A stretch of 64,000 nucleotides of DNA from G965220305 sp965220305 (GTDB taxonomy: Bacteria; Chloroflexota; Dehalococcoidia; Lucifugimonadales; UBA3495), in contig OZ244817.1 of NCBI GenBank assembly GCA_965220305.1, positions 2,852,001-2,916,000 on the forward strand. Reading direction: 5' to 3'. Below are positions 16,302 to 24,598 of the stretch, piece after piece. How positions within the stretch are numbered: position 1 is the stretch's first letter; each line of letters begins with the position of its first letter. The notes beneath the pieces are model-generated. The model did no database searches. It was not told the DNA's origin and was given only the letters and a program-made list of their open reading frames with translations. The position numbers were made by a program, and so were the translations under genes.

Positions 16302-17228
16302 ATGTCCCCCCTCAAGCCTATAGCTTCCAATCAGCCTACCGGCTCACCAATGGGCGCCGCCACCGTGCGCGCCCCCGGCGTTTGCGGCGAATTGGTGCAG
16401 GGCATGTTGGGTGACGTCTACTTTCTGGTAACTTGCCCCATCGACTTCTTCTCCCGAGTGCGCGTAGACCTTCACCAAGGTGCAACCGGAGTAACCGGCC
16501 CCGACAACTGTCCCAAAGCGGCGGCGGCGGTGCAAGCCGCCCTGATTTACCTGGAACGAGGCGAGTTGGGGGCCGCCCTCACCATCAACAACCCCATACC
16601 GCGCGGCAAGGGCATGGGCAGCAGCAGCGCCGATGTCGCCGCCGCCATATATGCCACCGGGCTGGCGTTGGGGCGGGAGCTTTCCCCCGCCGAAATGGGA
16701 CGGTTGGCCCTGTCGGTGGAGCCGACCGATGGCGTTATGTTTCCGGGAATCGCCCTTTTCGACCACCGGGAGGGCCGGGTCATGGAGGAGTTGGGGTCTC
16801 CCCCGCCCACGGAGGTCATCGCCCTGGACTTCGGCGGCGCTGTGGACACCCTGGAATTCAATCAGGTGGACCGGCGCGCGCTGTGGCAGTCGCTGCAGTC
16901 GGAGACCGACGAAGCCCTGCGGCTGGTGCGCTCTGGCGTCGCGGAAGGAGACCCGGGTAAAATAGGCCGGGGAGCGACCCTCAGCGCCCAGGCGGGCCAG
17001 CGGGTCCTGCCCAAGCCCCAACTGTCCCGGGTCCTGGAATTCGCCCAGTCGGTGGGAGCGGCGGGAGTGAACGTTGGGCATAGCGGGACGATTATCGGGG
17101 TGCTGGTGGACGCGATGCAGCGGCGGGGCCGGTCGGTTTTTCGCCAAGCCAGAGAAGCCTTCCCGGAAGCGGAAGCGGTGCACCACTTCCGCATCTTCGC
17201 CGGGGGGATGCAGGTGGTGGCTGGCTGA
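16302..17228 (+). CDS. pduX: GHMP-family kinase, L-threonine kinase PduX-like
   Basis: The protein has the GHMP kinase layout: substrate-binding strand VRAPGVCGELVQGMLGDVYFLVTCPIDFF near the N-terminus, the ATP loop PIPRGKGMGSSSADVAAAIYA (about residues 92-112) and a C-terminal GAAGVNVGHSGTIIGVLVD. PduX phosphorylates L-threonine, feeding L-Thr-phosphate to the CobD decarboxylase encoded at 10331-11473. The two steps explain the supply of aminopropanol phosphate for CbiB. Start is ATG 16302; ATG 16350 is an alternative closer to the conserved part. It closes the corrinoid block and converges on the minus-strand gene at 17251. Confidence 0.88.
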   Translation: MSPLKPIASNQPTGSPMGAATVRAPGVCGELVQGMLGDVYFLVTCPIDFFSRVRVDLHQGATGVTGPDNCPKAAAAVQAALIYLERGELGAALTINNPIPRGKGMGSSSADVAAAIYATGLALGRELSPAEMGRLALSVEPTDGVMFPGIALFDHREGRVMEELGSPPPTEVIALDFGGAVDTLEFNQVDRRALWQSLQSETDEALRLVRSGVAEGDPGKIGRGATLSAQAGQRVLPKPQLSRVLEFAQSVGAAGVNVGHSGTIIGVLVDAMQRRGRSVFRQAREAFPEAEAVHHFRIFAGGMQVVAG

Positions 17229-17250
17229 TGATAAAAAGTTCGTATTGCTC

Positions 17251-18222
17251 TTACAAGGAGTTGTAGGCATTGATAAGAAGTACGATGTTGGAGGCAGTGA
17301 GATGTAGAGCATAGGCCGCGAGGTAATCAGGGACTTCCACAGTCCCGCTACCCTGACCATGCCCAGCTCTCCTGTTCCTTAACGTTGGTACACCGCTCTC
17401 CAAGGTGGTCCGCAAGCTGTTAAAATGACTTTGCATCTCTAACGGAATGAGATGGTTGTCAAACAGGACACCTGTCAGTTTGATTGCGGTATCGTTTCGA
17501 GAGTAACTCCACATTCGCCTATCGCAAATGGTCTTCATGGTGCTCTCAAAGGCTTTTAACGCTTCTGCTATCGCCTCCTTGTTGTTCCTTTCCCTGTAGT
17601 GCTTATGAGCACGCATAAACTCCTGCAAAGCTCCATCAAATCCTGCGTCATGTAGCAGTGATATGGCTGGCTCTACAGTCTCAGAGTGTAGATACTGGGA
17701 GTTCACCTCTACTATTTGTCCGGCTTCGTACTGATAACCTATAGCATGTTCCAGGAAGCGGTAGTTCAATTCGTTGATAGCATCATCCGGAAGTTGTGCA
17801 ATGCTCCAACCTTCAAGACTATTCCTATGCTCTATCTCTCTTATCACTGTATCGATGAATCGAAAAGAGATCTCAATAAGGCTCAGTACCTGGTCCACGT
17901 CTTCACTTTTATGAAGAAATTGTACGCAATGTTCCATACGTTGGCTTACCTGAGGTGTGCCCGGTACTGATACTAAATTGGACACACCGTTTTCACGGGC
18001 CAGAGAATCATGTATTTCTGCCCACCACTGCACTTTCTCTGACCGAACGGGGTTTGAGAAGTATGAAGCCGGAAAAGCTAAAGGATTGCCAATTGCGTCT
18101 CTCCAAATGTAGTTTACTTGCACCTTGAATTCTCTTGGTAAGGCATCGTAGCGATAAATTACTGGCTTACCGGAGTTTTCAGCCTTCCGTTTGCGCTTTG
18201 CGAATGTCTCGAATATAGGCAT
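17251..18222 (-). CDS. STM4504/CBY_0614-type protein with AbiJ-like HEPN C-terminus
   Basis: The 323-residue protein starts MPIFETFAKRKRK at ATG 18222 (an upstream in-frame ATG at 18261 is less likely). The N-terminal part, with VIYRYDALPREFKVQVNYIWRDAIG, matches the AbiJ-type N-terminal domain. The C-terminal about 130 residues (FESTMKTICDRRMWSYSRNDTAIKLTGVLF...RNRRAGHGQG) form the HEPN-like domain of the STM4504/CBY_0614 group, with the Arg-x-Gly-His-Gly signature. Such proteins are linked to abortive infection or growth arrest. The gene is conspicuously AT-richer than its neighbours, indicating horizontal acquisition. Next to it lies a methyltransferase-nuclease fusion, suggesting a small defence cluster. 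Confidence 0.75.
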   Translation of the reverse strand: MPIFETFAKRKRKAENSGKPVIYRYDALPREFKVQVNYIWRDAIGNPLAFPASYFSNPVRSEKVQWWAEIHDSLARENGVSNLVSVPGTPQVSQRMEHCVQFLHKSEDVDQVLSLIEISFRFIDTVIREIEHRNSLEGWSIAQLPDDAINELNYRFLEHAIGYQYEAGQIVEVNSQYLHSETVEPAISLLHDAGFDGALQEFMRAHKHYRERNNKEAIAEALKAFESTMKTICDRRMWSYSRNDTAIKLTGVLFDNHLIPLEMQSHFNSLRTTLESGVPTLRNRRAGHGQGSGTVEVPDYLAAYALHLTASNIVLLINAYNSL

Positions 18223-18331
18223 TACTGAAATCCTCAAAGAATGCACCCTGATTCTATCCACACTAGCACATAAATTCTATTGAACTCAAGGCAAATACAA
18301 AATGAATTTTGCATTGCACTACCCCCACCCT

Positions 18332-19963
18332 CTAAAACCTGGTCTGCGCCCCCTGCTTCCTCCGGCGGCGGGGAGCTTGGCGGAAGGTGGCTTGGGGGGC
18401 GAAGCGGGGGTATTGGGCCGCTTGGCCGTCCAGCAGTTCCTCGATGGTTAGAATCTGCACCCTGGGGAACTGGTGGCCGGGGAAATGCTCCGGTTCGTAG
18501 AAGCCCGACGCCGCAGCCTCTTGCAGCATTGGGCGGGTGGGCGGTTCCAGAGTGACGAACAGGCCCAACTCCGCCTTCTCCCGTTCCATGTCGCCCTTGA
18601 GCGTCGCAATCTGGCCCCGGTTCACGTGGCCGCTCTTCACCTGCACGATGGCGCGCTTGGCCTTGCCGCTGTTGTCGTCGAAGAAGTTGATGTAGCCGTC
18701 GATGCCCGAGTCGGCGCCCTTCTTCCGTTCCTGGGCCGGGCGCGCGTCCACCAGCCCCAAGGCCCACCACTCGAATTGATAGCGTCCGTCGTGTTCGCTC
18801 TCCACGGCCAAGGCCCGGGCGCTTTCCACATCCTGGGGGACGCCGATGACCTCGTAGGGGCGCAGGTCTTCCCCGAAGCTGTCGTGCAGCCGGCTCTTCA
18901 TCAGAGAGATGGCCAGATGGGTGATGTCGATGCCAATCCAACGCCGGTTCAGCCGCTCGGCCACGGCGACGGCGGTGCCGCAGCCGCAGAAGGGGTCCAG
19001 CACCAGGTCGCCCTCATTGCTGCTGGCGTTGATAATGCGCTCCAGAAGGGCCTCCGGCTTCTGGGTGGGGTAGTCGAGATGTTCGTTGCCAGCAGCTTGA
19101 GGAATGTCACCCCAGTTGTTCGTCACCGTTTTCCCCTTGGAGTCCTCCAGGTAGAGCTTGTATTGAGGCACTGCACCGGGCTTAAGTTGAACAACGAGTC
19201 CCCCATCGTAAGCCTTTTGCATTCGCTCATGGGTCCATCGCCACACACGCGTGACGCCTAAGAATTCGTAAGTGAGGTTTGGCCGATTGTCGTTGGGGTT
19301 GAGAAGTGGAAGGAGTCGGTATCTTCTGCCATCGGCGTCAGTGTACTTGTATGCCTTATTGACATAAGCAGGGTCATGCTCGCCATATACCATGTGGAAA
19401 ACACACTGGTCGGATTTCGAGAACCTCAGGATAATATCCCTGCAATTTGGAAAATTGATTTTAGAGAGGCTCTTGGGGTTCGACCGTGTCCAAGAAATCT
19501 CATTCCGAAAATTCCTTGGCCCAAACACGGCGTCCAAAAGCATCTTCAGGTAATGGCTGGCCGTCGGGTCGCAGTGCAGGTAGATGCTGCCGGTGGGCTT
19601 CAGGACCCGGTGCAGTTCCACCATGCGCTGGGCCATCATGGTCAGGTAGGCCATCAGGTCGTTCTGGCCCAGGAACTCGCGCATGGCCCCCAGCAGCCGC
19701 CCCAGCTTGTCCGGCCCCTGCGTGACCACCTCCTGGTAGGCGGACTCGGACTCCAGGCTCCAACGCCAGGTATCCTCGAAGGCGGTAATCTGGGCCGCCG
19801 ACTCCTCGCCGCTCTTTTCCTGGAACAGCACGTTGTAGTTGGCGTTGGAGTTGAAGGGCGGGTCCAGGTAAATCAGGTCAACGCTGGCGTCGGCCACCTG
19901 CTCCCGCAGAATGTCCAGGTTGTCGCCGAAATACAGCTTGTTCTTCCATTCGGGGCTGGTCAT
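18332..19963 (-). CDS. DNA adenine/cytosine-N4 methyltransferase fused to a restriction-endonuclease-like C-terminal domain
   Basis: The 543-residue protein has catalytic motif DPPF (residues 34-37) before the SAM-binding DPFCGCGTA motif (323-331), the beta-class order of type III Mod-like and related amino-methyltransferases. The tail from about residue 385 resembles an Mrr/PD-(D/E)xK fold: GADSGIDGYINF (Asp 422) and AIVQVKSGHVNRGQI (Lys 443). The start ATG 19963 is supported by AGGCGG upstream. A methyltransferase with an appended nuclease-like domain could be a single-chain restriction-modification enzyme or a methylase with a DNA-sensing tail; the sequence does not decide. Confidence 0.88.
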   Translation of the reverse strand: MTSPEWKNKLYFGDNLDILREQVADASVDLIYLDPPFNSNANYNVLFQEKSGEESAAQITAFEDTWRWSLESESAYQEVVTQGPDKLGRLLGAMREFLGQNDLMAYLTMMAQRMVELHRVLKPTGSIYLHCDPTASHYLKMLLDAVFGPRNFRNEISWTRSNPKSLSKINFPNCRDIILRFSKSDQCVFHMVYGEHDPAYVNKAYKYTDADGRRYRLLPLLNPNDNRPNLTYEFLGVTRVWRWTHERMQKAYDGGLVVQLKPGAVPQYKLYLEDSKGKTVTNNWGDIPQAAGNEHLDYPTQKPEALLERIINASSNEGDLVLDPFCGCGTAVAVAERLNRRWIGIDITHLAISLMKSRLHDSFGEDLRPYEVIGVPQDVESARALAVESEHDGRYQFEWWALGLVDARPAQERKKGADSGIDGYINFFDDNSGKAKRAIVQVKSGHVNRGQIATLKGDMEREKAELGLFVTLEPPTRPMLQEAAASGFYEPEHFPGHQFPRVQILTIEELLDGQAAQYPRFAPQATFRQAPRRRRKQGAQTRF

Positions 19964-20115
19964 GGTCTTGCACCGCCTTTGGGTTGGGCCTGACAAAATA
20001 TCCGCCGGCACTCTCGAGTATAGCACAGCGGCTCACTGACCCCGTCCGGGATGTGTTAGCATAGGCTTGCTTTCGCCCGTACCGGAGTTCCCACCAAATC
20101 AGGGGAGGTGAGTAA

Positions 20116-21221
20116 CTCATGTTACGCACAGGATGAGGATAATGGTAGATTAGAGCTATGGATAAAGAGATGTTGGAACTGTACAGCGATTACCTGTTGA
20201 GTTCCTTTGGCGCCGCCACAGCGACGGGCTTGTCATCCACGGTGGAAGGCGCGGTCAGCCATGACCAAGTAACGCGCTTTCTGTCGAGGGAAGACTATGA
20301 CTCCAAAACCCTATGGGAACAGGTCAAGCCGATGGTGCGCGCCATGGAACAGCCGGATGGGGTACTGATCTTTGATGACACCATCCAGGAAAAGCCCTAT
20401 ACGGACGAGAACGAACTGATTAGCTGGCATTTCGACCATAGCAAGAACCGTTCAGTCAAGGGAATTAACCTGCTCAACTGCATGTATTACGCTGGGGGCG
20501 CAGCGGTTCCCGTGGCCTACGAACTCATCCGAAAACCGCTGGTGTACCGCGATGAGAAGACCGGCAGGCACAAGCGTAAGAGCGAAGTCACCAAGAATGA
20601 ACTGATGCGCCGGATGTTGAGAGTCTGTCAGCGCAATCAGTTGCAATATCGCTACGTGCTGGCTGACAGTTGGTTTTCCGCCAAGGAGAACCTGGACTTC
20701 ATACGCTGGGAACTGGACCGGCATTTCATTGTTGCGCTCAAGTCGAATCGGACGGCTGCATTGAGCTATGAAGGGAAGCTGCAGGGCAACTTCTCCCGCA
20801 TAGACTCGCTGGACTTGCCAGAACATCAAGCGGTGCAGTGCTGGCTGAGAGGGTTGGAGTTCCCGGTCCGGCTCGTTCGCCAAGTCTTTACAAACAAGGA
20901 TGGCAGCACCGGGACATTGTATCTGGCCTCAAGCGATCTGGACTGCGATGGACCAACCATCTGCGCGATCTACCAGAAACGGTGGAAAGTGGAGACCTTT
21001 CATAAGACGCTCAAGTCCAATGCCGCCCTTGCCAAGTCGCCTACCAGGACGGAGCGCACCCAAAGCAACCACTGTTTCATGTCCATCTATGCGGCCTTCC
21101 GGTTGGAAGGACTCCGGTTGAAGCATGGAATGAACCACTTTGCCTTGAGAGCCAGGCTCTATCTCAAGGCCATCCGCCATGCTTTCGATGAACTCCAACT
21201 CCTTAAGGCTGCGTAACATCA
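20116..21221 (+). mobile_element. IS4/IS701-like insertion sequence, about 1.1 kb
   Basis: The ends share the inverted core ATGTTACGCA (20119-20128 and, inverted, 21210-21219). They are flanked by an apparent 8-bp target duplication GTGAGTAA at 20108-20115 and 21222-21229. It carries one intact transposase gene. The insertion lies between a GGGGAGG ribosome binding site (20102-20108) and the start codon of the next gene (21236). The exact outer bases of the repeat are ambiguous by one or two positions. Confidence 0.75.
20158..21216 (+). CDS. DDE transposase, IS701/IS4-like
   Basis: The 352-residue protein has a DDE triad in the expected context: Asp 73 in VLIFDDTIQEKPY, Asp 170 in YVLADSWFSAKENL and Glu 279 in IYQKRWKVETFHKTLK, the YREK-like segment of this clan. 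DHSKNRSVKGIN and the N-terminal LYSDYLLSSFGAATATGLS match IS701-type transposases. No frameshift or stop is seen, so the element may be active. The reading frame ends six bases before the right inverted repeat ends. Confidence 0.88.
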   Translation: MDKEMLELYSDYLLSSFGAATATGLSSTVEGAVSHDQVTRFLSREDYDSKTLWEQVKPMVRAMEQPDGVLIFDDTIQEKPYTDENELISWHFDHSKNRSVKGINLLNCMYYAGGAAVPVAYELIRKPLVYRDEKTGRHKRKSEVTKNELMRRMLRVCQRNQLQYRYVLADSWFSAKENLDFIRWELDRHFIVALKSNRTAALSYEGKLQGNFSRIDSLDLPEHQAVQCWLRGLEFPVRLVRQVFTNKDGSTGTLYLASSDLDCDGPTICAIYQKRWKVETFHKTLKSNAALAKSPTRTERTQSNHCFMSIYAAFRLEGLRLKHGMNHFALRARLYLKAIRHAFDELQLLKAA

Positions 21222-21235
21222 GTGAGTAATCCGAG

Positions 21236-21778
21236 ATGCTGCGACCTTCACCACCGGAAAGGTACGAGGAAATAAGCCAACGCCTGCTGGTCCAAGCTGA
21301 GGAAGAATTGGACCGGAACGACGTTCTCCAGGCTTCGGAGAAGGTATGGGGGGCCACGGCCCACGCCATCAAAGCCGTGTCCCAAGCCCGCGGCTGGAAC
21401 CACCGCTACCACAACCATCTTCGCGAAGCTGTGAACTACATTGCCACGGAGCGGGGTGAAGGCCACCTGAGGAGTCGCTTCGCTCTACTGAACGCCCTGC
21501 ATGATAACTACTATGAGCACCAGATATATGAGGATGAAGTCCAGTTTGCCATCAACGAGGCCAGGGCCTTTATCCAAGTGATGCAGGACACCCGACTGTC
21601 CGGGCTTCCACCTGACCAAAGTCACCTTTCCCCCGGCGAAATGAGGAGCCAGGAGAGACGTTGGGACATCCTTACCCGAAGAATCAAGTACCCTCACGGA
21701 GCTGAATTCACCGAGGATGAGTTGGATGCTTTACCTCCGGTGCAGCCGGAAACGCCCGGCAGCGGGTCGAGAGGGTAA
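21236..21778 (+). CDS. PaREP1/HEPN-like helical protein
   Basis: The 180-residue protein is mostly helical. The segment RLLVQAEEELDRNDVLQASEKVWGATAHAIKAVSQARGW resembles PaREP1/PaREP8-type HEPN-like proteins, small nucleotide-pathway or toxin-related helical bundles. It continues with YHNHLREAVNYIATERGE. The function is unknown. The IS at 20116-21221 separates the ATG from a strong GGGGAGG site. Without the insertion the leader would read GGAGGTGAGTAA then TCCGAG before the ATG. The gene now lacks a good ribosome binding site and may be poorly expressed unless the IS provides a signal. Confidence 0.65.
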   Translation: MLRPSPPERYEEISQRLLVQAEEELDRNDVLQASEKVWGATAHAIKAVSQARGWNHRYHNHLREAVNYIATERGEGHLRSRFALLNALHDNYYEHQIYEDEVQFAINEARAFIQVMQDTRLSGLPPDQSHLSPGEMRSQERRWDILTRRIKYPHGAEFTEDELDALPPVQPETPGSGSRG

Positions 21779-21912
21779 AGGGAAGGCATACCGGGGAGCG
21801 CCGGTACGGTTTAGCCCAACCGCCATCAGGCTTGCCCAAAAATCGCCTTTGGTCTACACTCGTGCCAGCGAACCCAGGGAGGCTCCCGATTCCCTGACTC
21901 CAAGGGGGAGAT

Positions 21913-23133
21913 ATGGTAGGAAACCTCAAGGACAAATACTGCATTGTCGGCGTCGGCGAGACGGAATACAGCCGCAACTCGGGCCGCACCACCCGGGCTA
22001 TGGGGGCCGAGGCCATCCGCAACGCCATGAACGACGCCGGCCTCGCCCCCGCCGACATCGACGGCATGTTGAGCTACCACGGCGGCGATTCCACGCCCTC
22101 CACCTCCATAATGTACGACCTGGGCATCCGGCCCAACTTCTACATGGACTGCTCCGGCGGCGGCTCCAGCACCGAAGCCCTGGTGGGCCTGGCCATCGGC
22201 GCTATTGAAGCGGGTATGTGCGATACCGTGGCCGTTTACCGCTCCATGAACGGGTATTCCGACGTCCGCATTGGCGGTACCGGCGCCCGGGCCGCAGCCC
22301 CAATCGGCGGCCCCGACCTGATGAAGCGCACCTACGGGCTAATCAGCGCGGTCCAGAACTTCGCTTTCACCTTCACCCGGCACATGATGGAGTACGGCGT
22401 CACCAACGCCGACCTGGCCCGGATTAAGGTGGCCCACAGCAACCACGCCAGCAACAACCCCAAGGCGTTGATGAAGCAGCGGGTAACCGTGGAGGACGTG
22501 CTGAGTTCCCGCTGGATTGTTCGCCCCGTGGCCCACCTGTTCGACTGCTGCCTGGAAACGGACAACGCCACCAGCGTAATCATTACCTCGGCGGAACGGG
22601 CCCGCAATCTGAAGCAGCGGCCCATATACATCATGGGCGTTCAGGGCCGGGGTACCAAGCCCGGCGGCGATTTCCACTACCAACACGGTCCCATCTCCCG
22701 GGTGGCCGGCCACTACATCGGCCCCCGCATCTTCGACGTGGCCGGAGTGACCCACGACGACATCGACGTTACCGGCTGCTACGACGCCTTCACCTACACC
22801 GCCCTGCTCCAGTTCGAGGACTACGGTTGGTGTCAGAAGGGAGAGGGCAAGGACTATGTCGCCAGTGGCGCCATCGACCTGGGAGGGCGTCGGCCCAACA
22901 ACACCAGCGGCGGGCACCTGTGCGAGGCCTACACCCACGGCATGAACATGGTCATCGAGAACGTGCGACAGCTTCGCGGCGCCGTGGACGACTACTGCCC
23001 CCAGGCTCACGAGGGCATCCACACCTACGACTACTCCGAAGGGGGCTGCCGCCAGGTGCGCGACGCCGAAATCAGCATGAATATGGGCTGGGGCACTCCG
23101 GCGGTGGGCAGTTCCCTCATCATGCGCCGGTAA
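21913..23133 (+). CDS. Thiolase-family protein (SCP-x/acetyl-CoA acetyltransferase-like)
   Basis: The 406-residue protein follows the lipid-transfer thiolase pattern: CIVGVGETEYSRNSGRTT at the N-terminus, MDCSGGGSSTEALVGLAIGAIEAG (Cys 80 region), and DIDVTGCYDAFTYTALLQFEDYGW. The C-terminal part has NTSGGHLCEAYTHGMNMVIENVRQLRG, the second catalytic region. Members condense or cleave acyl-CoA thioesters, often in degradation of steroids or aromatic side chains. The gene downstream is a DUF35 zinc-ribbon protein, the usual partner of this thiolase class, so the two probably form one complex. GGGGGAG precedes the ATG. Confidence 0.9.
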   Translation: MVGNLKDKYCIVGVGETEYSRNSGRTTRAMGAEAIRNAMNDAGLAPADIDGMLSYHGGDSTPSTSIMYDLGIRPNFYMDCSGGGSSTEALVGLAIGAIEAGMCDTVAVYRSMNGYSDVRIGGTGARAAAPIGGPDLMKRTYGLISAVQNFAFTFTRHMMEYGVTNADLARIKVAHSNHASNNPKALMKQRVTVEDVLSSRWIVRPVAHLFDCCLETDNATSVIITSAERARNLKQRPIYIMGVQGRGTKPGGDFHYQHGPISRVAGHYIGPRIFDVAGVTHDDIDVTGCYDAFTYTALLQFEDYGWCQKGEGKDYVASGAIDLGGRRPNNTSGGHLCEAYTHGMNMVIENVRQLRGAVDDYCPQAHEGIHTYDYSEGGCRQVRDAEISMNMGWGTPAVGSSLIMRR

Positions 23134-23223
23134 TGCCGCACAGCCGCATTCCCCCTCCCTCTCAAGGGCGAGGGTTAGGGTGGGGGTGGTGTCCCCAGTC
23201 TCCAATTGTTGAGAGTTTATAGT

Positions 23224-23727
23224 ATGCCCATACACGAATATAGAGATTTGCGAGTCAGCATTGCCGACAACGACAGCGAGTACAAGGGGTACTTCGAGGC
23301 GGCCAGCGAGCACCGCTTGGTGGTCAAGAGATGTCAGGACTGTGGTCTGCTGCGCGGCGAGCCGGGGCCGGGCTGTCCCTGGTGTACCTCCCTGAACTGG
23401 GAATGGCAAACGGTGAGCGGCAAAGGCTCCATCTACAGCTACCAGATTGTGGCCCACACCGTCATGCCCGCTTTCCGAGATTGGGCCCCCTTCGCCATCG
23501 TGCTGGTGGAACTGGACGAGCAGCGGGGGCAACCTGATGAGTACGACGGGCTGCGCATCACCGCCAACCTGTTGGACGAAAACATGGAGCCGGAAAAGGA
23601 AGAGAACGTCGCCATCGGCAGCCGGGTGGAGGTGGTGTTTATCGACGTCGGCGAGGGATTCAGCCTTCCCCAGTTCAAGCTCTCCGGCGAACCACCCCAG
23701 GGGCCGGTGTGGCGGCATACCACCTAG
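23224..23727 (+). CDS. DUF35 zinc-ribbon / OB-fold protein, thiolase partner
   Basis: The 167-residue protein has an N-terminal rubredoxin-like zinc ribbon with paired CxxC knuckles (CQDC and CPWC, about residues 40-60). An OB-fold follows (TVSGKGSIYSYQIVAH, PFAIVLVELDEQ...GLRITANL, IGSRVEVVFIDV). DUF35 proteins are found beside SCP-x-type thiolases and acyl-CoA condensing enzymes and are required for their activity in known archaeal complexes. The 90-bp spacer after the thiolase contains a palindromic repeat. The ATG at 23224 is preferred to a TTG six codons earlier. Confidence 0.88.
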   Translation: MPIHEYRDLRVSIADNDSEYKGYFEAASEHRLVVKRCQDCGLLRGEPGPGCPWCTSLNWEWQTVSGKGSIYSYQIVAHTVMPAFRDWAPFAIVLVELDEQRGQPDEYDGLRITANLLDENMEPEKEENVAIGSRVEVVFIDVGEGFSLPQFKLSGEPPQGPVWRHTT

Positions 23728-23772
23728 AGGGAAGGCGCCAAGAATTCATCATCCAAGAAGCGAGGATAACAC

Positions 23773-24126
23773 TTGGCAAGACTGATTAGCTTTGACATCG
23801 ACGGTACCCTGGAGGTGGGCGACCCACCCGGCTATATTACCATGGCAATGGTACGGCAGGCCCAGCTCCTGGGCTATATCATCGGCAGTTGCTCCGACCG
23901 CACCATTACCAACCAGCAACGCATCTGGCAGGACCACCGTATAGAGGTAGAATTCACCGTCCTGAAGCACCAGCTAGAGGAGGTGAGAGACGCCTTTTCC
24001 GCCGACGCCTACTACCACATCGGCGATACTGACATGGACCGCTTCTACGCCCAGAAGGCCGGCTTCAGCTATTACTTCCCCGACGCCTCGATAGACCATC
24101 TTTGGGAGACCAACGGGGCCGGTTAG
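23773..24126 (+). CDS. HAD-superfamily phosphatase-like protein, small
   Basis: The 117-residue protein shows HAD motif I as FDIDGTLEVGDPP and motif IV as HIGDTDMDRFYAQKAGF, with motif II probably in IIGSCSDRT. It lacks any cap domain, so it is a minimal HAD hydrolase. It starts at TTG 23773 with GAGG nine bases upstream. The substrate is not predictable. The motif I sequence DxDGT keeps both catalytic aspartates. Confidence 0.78.
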   Translation: MARLISFDIDGTLEVGDPPGYITMAMVRQAQLLGYIIGSCSDRTITNQQRIWQDHRIEVEFTVLKHQLEEVRDAFSADAYYHIGDTDMDRFYAQKAGFSYYFPDASIDHLWETNGAG

Positions 24127-24177
24127 TCAGCTTCCGAAACCTGTTCGCCGGTCGCACTCCTACCCTAACTCTCCTCT

Positions 24178-24430
24178 TCTGGGGAAGACAACAGTCCCTT
24201 GCCCCTCGAAGGGGGAAGGTTGGGATGGGGGTGGCTCCGGCACGTCTCCCAGTCATCCACCGTCATTCCGGCCTCCGCCGGAATGACGGTGGATGACTGG
24301 CTGCCCGTGGGGGCGAACAGGTCTCCACCAAGAGAATCAAGATACCCCGTGCTCCTCAGCCGGGATCTTTCGATTGTTGCTAGTGCGCTCTCCCCGCTCA
24401 TCACCCCGCCTTTGCGGGAATGACGGTGGG
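24178..24430. repeat. Cluster of intergenic palindromic repeats in the gap 24127-24598
   Basis: The 472-bp gap holds three related units and no credible gene. A CCCCTCGAAGGGGGAAGG unit with a GGGATGGGGG tail lies at about 24200-24235. A 50-bp palindrome at 24250-24299 consists of a 23-bp perfect stem with loop CTCC around the ATTCCGGC...GCCGGAAT core. A half-unit CCTTTGCGGGAATGACGG sits near 24411-24428. The same families occur near 3566, 23155, 32485, 32614 and 37740. The remainder to 24598 is featureless apart from the ribosome binding site of the next gene. Confidence 0.8.
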
Positions 24431-24598
24431 GACGCTTGCCTGAAAGCCCACCTTGGTCTTTGGCCGGAGAATCGAAAGACCCTTACCCTCAGCCCCCTTC
24501 CTTGTCCCCTGGCCGTCCAGCGGTTATCATAGGGGGCAGCAAATTTTCCCCATTTTTCCGCCCTGGTGGGGTGGGCCGGGGGCACAGTGAGGTGAGTC

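Noticed and set aside
22339..23718. Long open frame (459 codons) on the minus strand across the thiolase and DUF35 genes
   Set aside because: It is antisense to two clear genes, has no recognisable domain, and such frames are common in GC-rich DNA because of codon bias.
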